Source of the DNA: Linyphia triangularis
Taxonomy: Eukaryota > Arthropoda > Arachnida > Araneae > Linyphiidae
Direction: 5' to 3'
DNA length: 64,000 nt
NCBI GenBank assembly: GCA_963978545.1
Contig: OZ021730.1
Location: 4,504,201 to 4,568,200, forward strand
Shown here: piece by piece, positions 40,694 to 50,823 of the stretch
Layout of the letters: each line of letters starts with the position of its first letter
Position numbering within the stretch: the first letter of the stretch is position 1
Made by a program: the position numbers and the translations under genes
Notes under the pieces: generated by a model
What the model was told of the DNA's origin: nothing
The model's input: the letters and a program-made list of their open reading frames with translations, nothing else
The model's database searches: none

Positions 40694-40827
40694 AGATTTT
40701 TACTTGTTAAATTTTTGTCGTCTTGTCTATGTATTTTAATTTCCCTTTTAATTCTTTTATAACTGGTTTCGGCGCAGTATGGCCCTAGCGTTGCCTTTGC
40801 GCCAGGAAATGTAAAACAACCAACCAA
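40694..40827 (+). other. Element F 3' UTR, terminal hairpin and (AACC)n tail
   Basis: GGCGCA (40771-40776) pairs with TGCGCC (40798-40803), with an inner GGC/GCC stem, then AACC repeats. The tail meets CCTAGCTACATT of the duplicated flank with a shared CC/CCT, as expected of primed reverse transcription. Confidence 0.85.
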
Positions 40828-40830
40828 CCT

Positions 40831-41793
40831 AGCTACATTGGGATTGCCACTGTCAAATATGGGTAATGGGAGAACCGGCTGCATGTGTTCTCGAAACAAT
40901 CTGGAGCACTGACCATACATTCGGATTTGCTCTGCTGTTGCAACTGCTGTGTTAACATTTGCAATTACTGCTGCAGTGATGTTGTTGTAGTTTGCAGATC
41001 CAATTTCAACACATCCAGCAAGCAAGAAGCCAGAAGACATCATCCAAAGAGCCTCCCTCCTAGGTGCAGCATACGTTAGGTATGGGCTGACCCACTGTGA
41101 GATTGCAGATGCAGCCTCAGCGGCACTGACATCTGGATTCCTAATTGTATCAGTGAGACCTTCCGGAACATAGACTCCTGTAAAGAAGATGTCTGTGTTA
41201 CATGTTGTTCTGTTTGTAGGCAAGCCAGCACAGAGTTCTGTGAATCTACGTTCTAGAGCAGCAACATTCTCAAATGTTGGAAATGATGTTAATGCATTGT
41301 TCTGCATGTTGCTGTTTCCTTGGTCTTGTTCTGGATCACTATCAGGGTTGCCTGCTCCTCCGCCTGTCTGAATTACTTGCCCTTCTTTTCTGTCAGGTTC
41401 GTTGGTTTCTGTCTTCTCAGTTGACCTCTCTCTGGCAGTCCTTCTTTTTGAGGCTCCAGATCTTTTTTTCTTTTGAGTGCTCTTCTTGGTATTCTTACTG
41501 CCTGACTCCCCTGATACTTGAGTCTTGAGGACTACCTTTGTCTTTCTGGGATCTTGCTCCTCTGCCTTTTCTTCCTCTTCGGTTTTCTCTACTGCACTGG
41601 TGTTCTTAAAAGCAGTGGAGGCTCTGGATGTTGAGGTTAGCCGGTTTACTAGCTTTTTTACTTTACCTGCTATTTTGTCTAGATGTTTGTATTGGTTAAG
41701 AAAAGTACAACAAGTGCAACCCCTAGAAATGTTATTAAGAGGAGGAAAAAACCGTTTATTGCTAGAAGTGCAAAGAAGATATTGAGAATGCAA
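40831..41793 (-). pseudogene. Second copy of the virus-like structural ORF, 3'-truncated
   Basis: On the minus strand, the N-terminal basic region and the start of the globular block read in one frame here, because the T-run near 41465 has seven rather than eight T. The last ~350 residues present in the first copy are absent. The frame instead runs out into element F's 3' UTR and stops at 40690. This is expected if this copy is the right flank of a large target duplication whose left edge falls inside the gene. Viral origin remains tentative, as for the first copy. Confidence 0.45.
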
Positions 41794-42315
41794 TCAGATG
41801 TCATGAGATTATGTCTTACAAGAGTTTAAGTTTAAATTTAAATTTGAGCTTATACTAGACCTTTGTTAATAATTTTGGTTTTAATTTAATCAAACTAAAT
41901 TTACGATTGAACCAATGATAGATAGAATGTTAGAATGTAAAAGGCAGGTTAGTTCTCATCAATTTTTATTAGATAACCAGCATATTCTCTCAAGAAACAG
42001 TTTAGTGGGGATGGGGGTCCAACTATCTTAGAGACGTTTTCTTTGGTGTTCCCTTTGGCCCACGCTTCGGCCGAAACAGGAGGCAGAGTACGGCTCTGTC
42101 AATCGGCTGGTGGTAACAGAACCTCCGGGTTGCTGACTGCTGAAGGGTTAGGACTGGGTTGGTCATGGTGCCCAAAGGTGGTTGGCCTTGGGGAGCCACA
42201 CTCTGACTGCTCAGAACGACCTCGGCGTACTACCCCTTAGCGGGCCCAATGTCTGCTACCCTTGTTGGGCTCGGTGGTGGGCGGGGGTGTACGTCAAGCT
42301 TCTAATTCACTTATT
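41794..42315. other. Spacer and probable leader of fragment K' (duplicate of 23998-24519)
   Basis: This has the same AT-rich then GC-rich sequence as the left copy. No gene is supported. Confidence 0.5.
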
Positions 42316-42993
42316 ATGGCTGCTTTTCCTCTTTTGAGCCTGACGGGAGGCCTTAATCCCCAACTAAAACCAAAGCGAACAATAGAAAATGACGATAACT
42401 CTATATCAAAACGACAATCAATTGAACTTAATCGACCCTCCTATCTTATTATGCACTCTGAATCTGATCAACTCGCTAAATGTTCCCCTTTCTTAATTCA
42501 AAAGGCCATCAAAGGTATTTGCGGAAATGACCCGAAAAATGTAAAGAAACTTCGATCTGGAGACCTTCTCATCCAAACTATAGACGCAAAACAATCTCAA
42601 TCACTACTCGACACAACATCAATAGCTAATATCACCGTCCAAGTAACTCCCCATAAATCCCTAAATTCTTCTCAAGGGGTTATATCAGAGTCGGACCTAC
42701 TCGACGTAGACGACTCTGAACTGACATTAGAACTGTCAGCCCAGGGAGTTACTAGCGCCAAAAGAATAACCATAAAAAGAGACGGAAATACAATAAAAAC
42801 CAAACATGTAATACTGACATTCAATAGCCCTAACCTTCCAAACAGAATCACCGCAGGTTACCTAAATTGCCATGTTCGACCTTATATCCCCAATCCTCTG
42901 CGGTGTTTCAAGTGCCAAAAATATGGTCACTCTAGAAACATCTGCAGATCGAAGGATGAAGCATGTGCTAATTGTGGCAGCATTGAGCATACT
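42316..42993 (+). pseudogene. Fragment K': N-terminal half of a Fam-2 ORF1 (duplicate of K)
   Basis: It has the same start, core and first zinc knuckle as 24520-25197, and is interrupted by J' in the second knuckle. Downstream of J', G resumes the same type of ORF1 about 110 codons later, so roughly 0.34 kb of the target is missing. Confidence 0.85.
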
Positions 42994-43222
42994 GGGAATC
43001 TCGTCTACTGGGAATCTCGTTAAAGGTGGAGACATCTACAGGGACGAGCCGGTCGCGTATAGACACTAGATAACCTGATAGTGCTATGCCGTGCGTAACA
43101 GATCAGTTACTATTTTTTTCTTTTCTTGGTTTTTGTTGCTTGCCGGTGTGCACTATCCCTAATATCGAGGACTCCATGGTGGGTGGGATTCTAGTGTCCG
43201 AATTTCTATTTTCTTTATTTTA

Positions 43223-44584
43223 ATGGCATCAATTCTTCCTTTGTGCCCCACGGGAGGCCTTAATCCCCAGACAACTAAACAAACAACCAAAAGAACCCTC
43301 GAAATAGATGACAATAGTATCCCCAAAAAACAGGCATCTCCAAATAATGAACCTACTTTTCTTATAGTGCATTCTGAATCAGGCGAATTGGGCAAAATGT
43401 CCCCCTTTTTCATACAAAAGGGTTTAAAAGGCATTTGCGGAAATGAGCCCAAAACAATTAAAAAACTAAAATCCGGCGACTTCCTTATCGAAACAAAAGA
43501 CAATAGGCAATCCCAATATCTCATCTCTGCAACTAAAATAGGTAACATAACAATAACCGTAACTCCACATAAAGCACTAAATTCCTGTCAAGGCGTAATC
43601 TCTGAAAGTGACCTCCAGCATGTCGAAGAAGAAGAAATATTAAAAGAACTCTCACCCCAAGGAATCACAAAAGTAAAACGCATCACAATCAAACGAGATG
43701 GAAATATAATAAAAACCAAACACCTGATCTTAACCTTTGATACACCAAAACTGCCGAATAGAATTACCGCAGGATACTTAAGTTGCCCAGTTCGCCCATT
43801 CATACCTAATCCCTTACGTTGTTTCAAATGCCATAAGTTCGGGCATTCGAAAAACGCATGCAGAGGCACTCAGGATATATGTGGAGTGTGTGGCAGCGCT
43901 GATCATCTAAGCGAAGGCTGCCAAGCTGAGCCCTCATGCGTTAACTGCTCTGGAAAACATCCATCTTTTTCCAGGCAGTGCCCAAACTGGATAGATGAAA
44001 AAGAAATCCAAAAAATTAAAACTAACAACAGCATTTCCTATCCAGAGGCCCGAACCATCTATGAAAACACAGTAGTTAATACAATGGCAAAAAAAATAGC
44101 AAAAACAATCGTACCTAAACCATCCGAAGTAAAATCTATATCTACACAAACAGATATCCACATCCCAAACTCCCGAATGTCACCAGAACAACTGCTTGAA
44201 TGTTTTTCCCCACCCGCCAAATTCAGTAACTCTTCTTGTCAAACAAACCCACTTCCAGGCAATTCAAAACTTAAAGCAAATCCACCAAAACCTACTGCAA
44301 AACCTAACAAAAACAAGAAACAATTGGAACAAAAGCAATCAAATAAACCTGGAGATGCCCTAAAAAATAAAATACAATCAAAATTACAAGTGAATACAAA
44401 GCAAAAAACTGTAACAAATAAAGAGAGGTCAGAATCATCGGGAACATCTACCGATGATGAAAGAGATGTCATCTCGGGTCTTGAACCAGGTGACATGGAG
44501 GTCGACCCAGGCCTCGAGACCCTTGCTCTTCTTCATCCGAGGAGCAAGTCAAAAGACCGGCGGAACGACAATATTTCCAATTAA
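43223..44584 (+). CDS. Element J' ORF1: Fam-2 gag-like zinc-knuckle protein
   Basis: This duplicate of 25427-26788 is an intact 453-residue frame with three zinc knuckles, a basic linker and an acidic segment. The next ORF starts eight bases after its stop. Confidence 0.93.
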   Translation: MASILPLCPTGGLNPQTTKQTTKRTLEIDDNSIPKKQASPNNEPTFLIVHSESGELGKMSPFFIQKGLKGICGNEPKTIKKLKSGDFLIETKDNRQSQYLISATKIGNITITVTPHKALNSCQGVISESDLQHVEEEEILKELSPQGITKVKRITIKRDGNIIKTKHLILTFDTPKLPNRITAGYLSCPVRPFIPNPLRCFKCHKFGHSKNACRGTQDICGVCGSADHLSEGCQAEPSCVNCSGKHPSFSRQCPNWIDEKEIQKIKTNNSISYPEARTIYENTVVNTMAKKIAKTIVPKPSEVKSISTQTDIHIPNSRMSPEQLLECFSPPAKFSNSSCQTNPLPGNSKLKANPPKPTAKPNKNKKQLEQKQSNKPGDALKNKIQSKLQVNTKQKTVTNKERSESSGTSTDDERDVISGLEPGDMEVDPGLETLALLHPRSKSKDRRNDNISN

Positions 44585-44592
44585 CATTCAAT

Positions 44593-47500
44593 ATGTTATC
44601 TTGGAATTGTCGTGGTTTCCATCAAAATTCGGTAGATATAAAACATCTTGTAGATTTGTACAAACCTGTCTGCTTCTGTTTACAAGAGACGCTCTTGAAG
44701 CCTTTTCAAAGCTCTCTTGTTAGGGGGTATACTCCTCTACGTAAGGATTATATTAGCGACGACAGAGCTAGCGGTGGTGTTGCTATATTTACATCTGATA
44801 GCAGTCCATCCACCCCGCTATCGCTCACAACCTCCTTACAAGCTGTTGCTGTTAGAGTAACTGTAAAAAACTTACTTGTCACAGTTTGCTCAGTTTATCT
44901 CCCCCCTAATCGTAACATCCGACAAACAGAACTAGACAGGCTTTGTGACCAGCTTCCACCCCCTATTATTATAATGGGGGATTTTAATGGTCACAATCCT
45001 CTTTGGGGTAGCCCAGACGTTAACAACCGTGGAAGACAGATTGAAAAATTTATAGAGGATCAGAATCTCTGTCTTCTCAACGATGGGCAACATACATACT
45101 TCCACACCCCATCGAGGTCGTTTCATGCCATCGATCTTGCCTTGTGTTCACCATCTCTATTACATCTTTGGTCTTTCCATGTTGGACGCAATCTGTATCA
45201 TAGCGACCACTTTCCCATCATTATGAAATATAAAAGAGATGAGACTAATCCTTCCTACCGCCTACCTCGATTTAAAATTGAGGCGGCGAACTGGGAATTG
45301 TTTTGTTCAGTTATACAATTATCCGACGAGATGGTGAACCAAGAGAACATCGATGAGGCTGTAAATTCTGTCACCCTGGCCATTTTGGAAGCTGCTCGCA
45401 TTTCTATACCTGTGACATCTACAAATCTACCGAAAATTCCAAAACCATGGTGGAATAACGACTGCAAAATTGCCCACAAAAAGCAGAGGAAGGCTTGGGG
45501 TATCTTTCGTCGATACCCCACTGAAACCAACCTCATCGCTTTCAAATGTGCTCGAGCGGAAGCTCGAAGGATCCGCCGGCGTAGCCAAAAGGATTCTTGG
45601 ATGCATTATGTCAGCACTATAACATCGAATACTTCTTCTAAAAGGGTCTGGAACAAAGTCAATAAAATCAAGGGTCAGTACCCTAGACACTCCGTTTCCA
45701 TCTTGGAAACAGATATAGGAATAGTTTCAGACCCTAAATGTATTGCTGACGTCCTGGCTGACTCATTTGCTAAAGTTTCCAGCAACTCGAATTACCAAGA
45801 GCCGTTTGCCTCCATCAAACGTAAAGCTGAGAAATCTAAATTGAATTTTACATCTGCCATGTTGGAAGACTATAATGCTGATTTCACCATGGCCGAGTTA
45901 ACACGAGCTCTTTCGAACACTCGCGGCTCGGCTGTTGGTCATGAGGAAATCCATTATAGTATGATAAAGCATCTCCAGCCTCTCCAACTTAAATTTATTC
46001 TCAAGCTATATAATAGGATCTGGCGGGAAAATAAATTTCCGTCATCATGGCAACGTGCTCTTGTAATTCCAATAGTCAAGCCAGGTAAAGACCCTAAGAG
46101 TCCTTCCAGCTACAGACCAATAGCTTTGACCAGCTGCTTATGTAAACTATTGGAGAAAGTGGTCAATGCCCGTCTTCTCTTTTATTTGGAACAAAATAAT
46201 TGTCTATCTCAGTCTCAGGGAGGTTTCCGTCGTGGACGTTGTACACTTGATAACCTCCTCCTCCTTGAAACATCTATTCGGGAGGCTTTTGTCAAGCGGA
46301 ACCATTTGGTGTCTGTATTTTTCGACATGGAGAAAGCATATGACCGTACTTGGAGATATGGTATCCTCAGAGACCTACATAATTTAGGTCTCAGAGGAAA
46401 TTTACCACTCTTTATTGAGAATTTCCTTTCTCGGAGAGTCTTCCAAGTACGCGTCAACACCATCTTATCAGATGAGTTTATTCAGGAGCAAGGCGTTCCC
46501 CAAGGAAGTGTATTGAGTTGCGCACTGTTTGTCGTAAAAGTCAACAACATTATGACCTGCCTACCACCTGCAGTGTCTGGTTCACTTTTTGTTGATGACT
46601 TTCAGATAGCGTGCGCTTCAATAAATATGTCTCATATCGAAAGACAGGTTCAACTTGCCATCAGAAGAATTTCAGGCTGGGCCAATCAGAATGGGTTTAC
46701 GTTCAATGTCCAAAAAACTGTGGCCATGCACTTTTGCAGGAAACGTGAGTTACATAACGATCCCGAGCTCTTCTTGAATGGGGTCCAAATACCTATTGTA
46801 TCGGAAACAAAATTCCTCGGGGTCTTTTTCGACTCGAAGCTCACTTTCCTGCCTCATATAAAACATCTGAGACTAAAGTGCACTAAAGCTCTGAATCTTC
46901 TGAAAGTGCTTTCTAACACTTCCTGGGGTGCTGATACCATATCCATGTTGAGAATATACAGATGCCTTATTCGTTCCAAACTTGATTATGGCTCTGTGGT
47001 GTATGGATCCGCCAGAAAATCGGCGTTGAGACTCCTCGATCCTGTTCACCATCATGGTGTCAGGATCGCGTCCGGAGTCTTCCGTACATCACCAATTCCA
47101 AGTGTACTTAATACATGTACGGAACACTCTTTGAAACTGAGACGAGATAAGCTTTGTTTAAAATTAAGAGTAATCCTAATCATCCGCTCTTTTATTATGT
47201 TTTTAATCCTTCCCATCAAAGACTTTTTAACGCTCGCCCTTCATGCATTCCCTCCTTTTCATTAAGAATGCTGGACATTCTTTCTTCTTACTGTTTAGAA
47301 AATTTTCAAATTCATTTAACCATGTCCATTATACCACCTTGGCATCCTCATAATATCACTGTTTTAAATGCATTCAGTTCTTTTGAAAAGAGTGAAACAC
47401 CAAATATTGTGTTCACTCAACTTTTTAATCATCATCGGGACAATTTTAAAAATTTCAAAGCCATTTATACAGATGGATCCAAAAGCCAGGGGCATGTTGG

Positions 47501-48257
47501 ATCAGCTGCTGTCACTGATAATACTATCCTATTGTCAGAACTACATCCGTGCAGTTCTGTATATACAGCCGAGTCTCATGCCATCCTCCTGGCTTTAAAT
47601 TATATATCTGAACAATCCTACAGGCAATGGATCATTTATACTGATTCACGGAGCTGTCTTGATTCTATAAGTGACCCTTCCTATCATACTCATCCACTTT
47701 TAATGAAAAGTATATCTCTTCATAATTCTCTTTTAGAAAATGATTTTATTATTATGTTTTGCTGGGTCCCTGGTCATGTGGGGATCCTAGGCAATGAGCG
47801 GGCAGATGACATTGCCAAAACTGTCAATGGTCCCAGGAGTCCATTCTTATACCCTGAGGACATATACAGAGTGTGTGCAAATGCTCTGTCTCGCTCGTGG
47901 CAAGCCGCGTGGGATTCGGAGACCAATAATAAACTACATTCTTTAATGCCACTAACAACAGGTTTTTCTTTCTCTCAACCAACTAGGAAGAGAGAAGTGA
48001 TTCTTTCACGTCTCCGAATCGGACACACACGTTTTACACACGCCCATCTTCTGCTGGCAGAGGATGTCCCCACATGTACTAACTGTGGCGTTAATTACTC
48101 TGTTCTTCATATTTTAACTGAATGTCCTTGTTTTAATTCAACTAGGCTGCGCCTGTTTCATACGAATCATCCACCATTATCATCACTTTTAGGATCATCG
48201 CCTCATAAAAATCTTTTTACATTTTTAAAAGAGATTGGTTTTTACAGTTTGATTTAG
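44593..48257 (+). pseudogene. Element J' ORF2: EN-RT-RNase H with one frameshift
   Basis: From ATG 44593 the endonuclease (MLSWNCRGFH, LQET, GDFNGH, SDHFPI) and RT (FFDMEKAYDR, GVPQGSVLS, FVDDF) are open to about 47160. A deletion of about 13 bases between direct repeats of AAAATT there shifts the frame, so the first frame ends at 47265. The second frame (about 47154-48257) carries RNase H (YTDGSKSQ, TAES, IYTDSRSC, WVPGHVGILGNERAD) and the C-terminal CTNCGVNYSVLHILTEC, ending in GFYSLI. RT also has FRRGRCTLDN in place of the more usual Ser/Thr form. The element is dead in cis, though only by one deletion. Confidence 0.92.
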
Positions 48258-48469
48258 GATTTTTACTGCTTTACCTATTTTAATTGTTTTACCTATTTTA
48301 ATGTTTGCAATTGTTTTTGAAATTTATGTGGGTGAATAAAACTAATAATAATAATTTAATTTTTATCTAGATAAACTTCCTTTATTGAATAATCACTGGC
48401 TTGGCGCAGTATAGCCCATGGGAAGCTCTTGCGCCATAAAACCCTACACATCCAACCAACCAACCAACC
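48258..48469 (+). other. Element J' 3' UTR, terminal hairpin and (AACC)n tail
   Basis: GGCGCA (48403-48408) pairs with TGCGCC (48430-48435). The inner stem is AGC/GCT, a compensated change from GGC/GCC in other copies. ATAAAACCC and AACC repeats follow. Confidence 0.85.
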
Positions 48470-48857
48470 ACAAACAGAACCGATTCCTTCCACTTCCAAA
48501 GATATTAATCAAACAAACAAAACAAAACCAAAAAGTACTAAAAAAAGTGAAACAAATAAAGCAACTAAACCTGGGGAAGCTTTAAAACAAAAAATATTGA
48601 AAAAATCAAGATTGCACCTTGATTCCGCAAATACGTCGAAAAACTCTGCAGAAACACCTCTAACAGCTTTATTGCAGAAGGTTGCTACTACTACGCAACC
48701 CATTACTTGTGAAAAATTGGAATCATCAGAAGAAGAAGCCATATCAGGGCTTTCTGACTCTGGTGATATGGATGTCGAGTTAGGGCTCGAGACTCCTCCT
48801 AATCTCCAACCAAGGAGGAGATCAAAGGAAAGGGGATCCGGCAAAAATTCATCATAA
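48470..48857 (+). pseudogene. Element G ORF1, C-terminal fragment
   Basis: About 128 codons encode the basic Lys/Thr region (TKPGEALKQK) and the acidic SSEEEAISGLSDSGDMDVE segment. The zinc knuckles are missing. The apparent start at 48429 lies in J's tail and is not genuine. Confidence 0.88.
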
Positions 48858-48865
48858 CATTCCAT

Positions 48866-49971
48866 CTCCTTTCCTGGAATTGTCGCGGTTTCCACCACAA
48901 TTCGGTAGATACTAAACTTCTCGTCGATGAATACAAACCTGTCTGTTTCTGTTTGCAAGAAACGCTCTTGAAGCCCTTTCAGAGCTCTCTTGTTAGGGGG
49001 TATAGTCCTCTTCGTAAGGACTATGCCAACAGAGACAGAGCTAGCGGTGGTGTTGCTATATTTACATCAAATAGTAATCCATCCACCCCGCTATCGCTCA
49101 TAACTCATCTACAGGCTGTTGCTGTTAGAGTCGCCGTGGAAAAACGATTAATAACAGTTTGCTCAATTTACCTCCCCCCTAATCATAATATCCGACAAAC
49201 AGACTTAGACAGGCTATGCGATCAGCTTCCAGCACCCTTTATTATAATGGGAGATCTTCATGGCCATAGTCCTCTTTGGGGTAGCCCAGATTTAAATGTT
49301 CGTGGTAGGCAAATCGAAAAATTTATAGATGACAAAAATCTTTGTCTTCTTAACAACGGAAAATCTACCTACTTCCACACCCCTTCGAGGACATTTCATG
49401 CCATTGATCTCGTCTTGTGTTCACCATCTCTTTTCTCATATTTTAGTTTTCACGTGGGAAGTGATCCCTACCATAGTGATCACTTCCCAATATGCCTTGA
49501 GTCTTCAATAACTTATGTTCCTCCTTTCCGTCCTCCTCGTTTTATTTTTGAGGCAGCGGACTGGGAACGTTATTCATCTGTTATTCAATTAACACACGAG
49601 ATGGTGGACGAAGATGACATTGATGATGCTATTAACTCAGTTTCACAGGCTATGTTGGAAGCTGCTCGCCTTTCCATCCCCGTCACATCGACTAATCTAC
49701 CGAGAATACCAAAGCCGTGGTGGAACCACGACTGCAAAATGGCGCATAAGAAACAGAGGAGGGCTTGGGGTACGTTTCGCCGGTACCCCACCCAGTTTAA
49801 CCTCATACGTTTCAAGCGTGCCCGAGCCGAGGCCCGTACCATTCGTAGACGAAGCCAGAGGGATTCTTGGCAGAGTTATGTTAATACCATAACCTCTGCA
49901 ACATCCTCAAAAAAGGTCTGGAACAAGGTCAATAAGATCAAAGGTCGGTACCCTAATCTCTCTATATCTAT
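48866..49971 (+). pseudogene. Element G ORF2, N-terminal fragment (endonuclease)
   Basis: The conserved start position reads CTC, as in F, followed by LSWNCRGFHHN. The LQET and SDHFPI boxes are present. The active-site box reads GDLHGH instead of GDFNGH, so the conserved Asn is replaced by His. The fragment breaks before RT, where H begins. Confidence 0.88.
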
Positions 49972-50191
49972 CCCCTCAGGGGGTTTACTTTCTATAAGTA
50001 AATACGGGCTTCACAACCCCGGGGCGCCCCAGTGATCTATCCCTCCTTCTGTTTTATCTTCTCGTTTTGTTTTTGTATTTATCGTTTGACTTCTTTCTTC
50101 CCTCGTTGTGGTTACCTCTTCAAAGGTGAGGGCTCCCCTTGAGAAGCTTTGTGCCGCTCTGTTGCCATCAGCTTCTCTCGGGCATTTAATC
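49972..50191 (+). mobile_element. Stub H: first 220 bases of a Fam-1 5' UTR
   Basis: The sequence runs from the canonical CCCCTCAGGGGG to GGCATTTAATC and matches the D1-type leader. It is then cut by the start of element I. It forms a tandem pair of leaders with I. Confidence 0.92.
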
Positions 50192-50823
50192 CCCCTCAGG
50201 GGGTTTACTTTCTATAAGTAAATACGGGCTTCACAACCCCGGGGCTCCCCAGTGATCTATCCCTCCTTCTGTTTTACCTTCTCGTTATGGTTTTGTATTT
50301 ATTGTTTGGCTTCTCTTCCATCCCTCATTGTGGTTACCTCTTCAGAGGTGAGGGCTCCCCTTGAGAAGCTTTGTGCCGCTCTGTTGCTATCAGCTTCTCT
50401 TGGGGATTATATCACCCACGTGTTTGCCGTGCGTGGAGACCCGTGTCCCTGGAAAGGGGGATCCTGGTAGTTGAGGGGCGACATACTGTCCCAATACACT
50501 ACTTTGGCCCTTGCTTCAGATAAACGGGAGGTACACATTGGTCCCGTGTGTATCAATCGGCTGGTCGTCCGACTTCGTCGGCGGCTAGGGATCAAGCGTC
50601 CGACTCGTCTGCTGGGAATCTCGTTAAGGGTGGAGACTTCTACAGGGACGAGCCGGTCGCGTATAGGCATTGGTTAACCCGATAGTCATTCCGTGCGTAA
50701 CAGTTCTGTTGATATTTTGTTTTCTTTTATGATTTTTGTTGCTTGCCGGGATGCTCTATCCCCGATATTGTGGACTCCATGGAGGGTGGGACACTAGTGC
50801 CCGAATTTTATTTCTTTTCTTTT
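50192..50823 (+). promoter_or_regulatory. Fam-1 5' UTR of element I
   Basis: It matches B's leader closely and has both terminal stems. It is presumed to contain the internal promoter. No gene is supported inside it. Confidence 0.75.

Larger units (their letters stand above)
27119..40827 (+). mobile_element. Composite chain D1-D2-F: three head-to-tail LINE segments between 4.09-kb direct repeats
   Basis: The chain comprises D1 (27119-32133, Fam-1, missing its 3' end), D2 (32134-35561, Fam-1, missing its 3' half) and F (35562-40827, Fam-2, complete 3' end with tail). No missing 3' half of D1 or D2 follows F, so simple nesting with retained remainders does not apply here. Both internal junctions recur in the second chain at 55222-64000. 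Confidence 0.85.
35562..40827 (+). mobile_element. Element F: Fam-2 LINE with a short second-type leader
   Basis: F starts inside the GC-rich leader type seen in K (GGTGGTGGGCGGGGG), leaving 45 bases before ATG 35607. ORF1, ORF2, 3' hairpin and (AACC)n tail are complete. The start joins D2 ORF2 at a G-rich microhomology. The end abuts the right copy of the 4.09-kb repeat. Confidence 0.92.
40828..44914. repeat. 4.09-kb direct repeat, right copy (candidate giant target-site duplication)
   Basis: This is the counterpart of 23031-27118. It starts at the end of F's tail and ends at CTAATCGTA. Unlike on the left, J' then continues undisturbed, as the pre-insertion sequence would. Confidence 0.9.
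42994..48469 (+). mobile_element. Element J': Fam-2 LINE, 5'-truncated leader but otherwise uninterrupted
   Basis: J' has a partial 5' UTR with the same 16-bp repetition as J, ORF1, ORF2 with a frameshift, a 3' UTR, a hairpin and an (AACC)n tail at about 48469. It lies between K' and G, which are parts of one older Fam-2 element. Confidence 0.93.
48470..49971 (+). mobile_element. Element G: Fam-2 segment (ORF1 end and ORF2 start), probable continuation of K'
   Basis: G begins abruptly after J's tail in the basic C-terminal region of an F/K-type ORF1 and runs into ORF2. It is cut at 49971 by the leader stub H. Its ORF1 ending (GDMDVELGLETPP) matches F's type. Confidence 0.85.
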
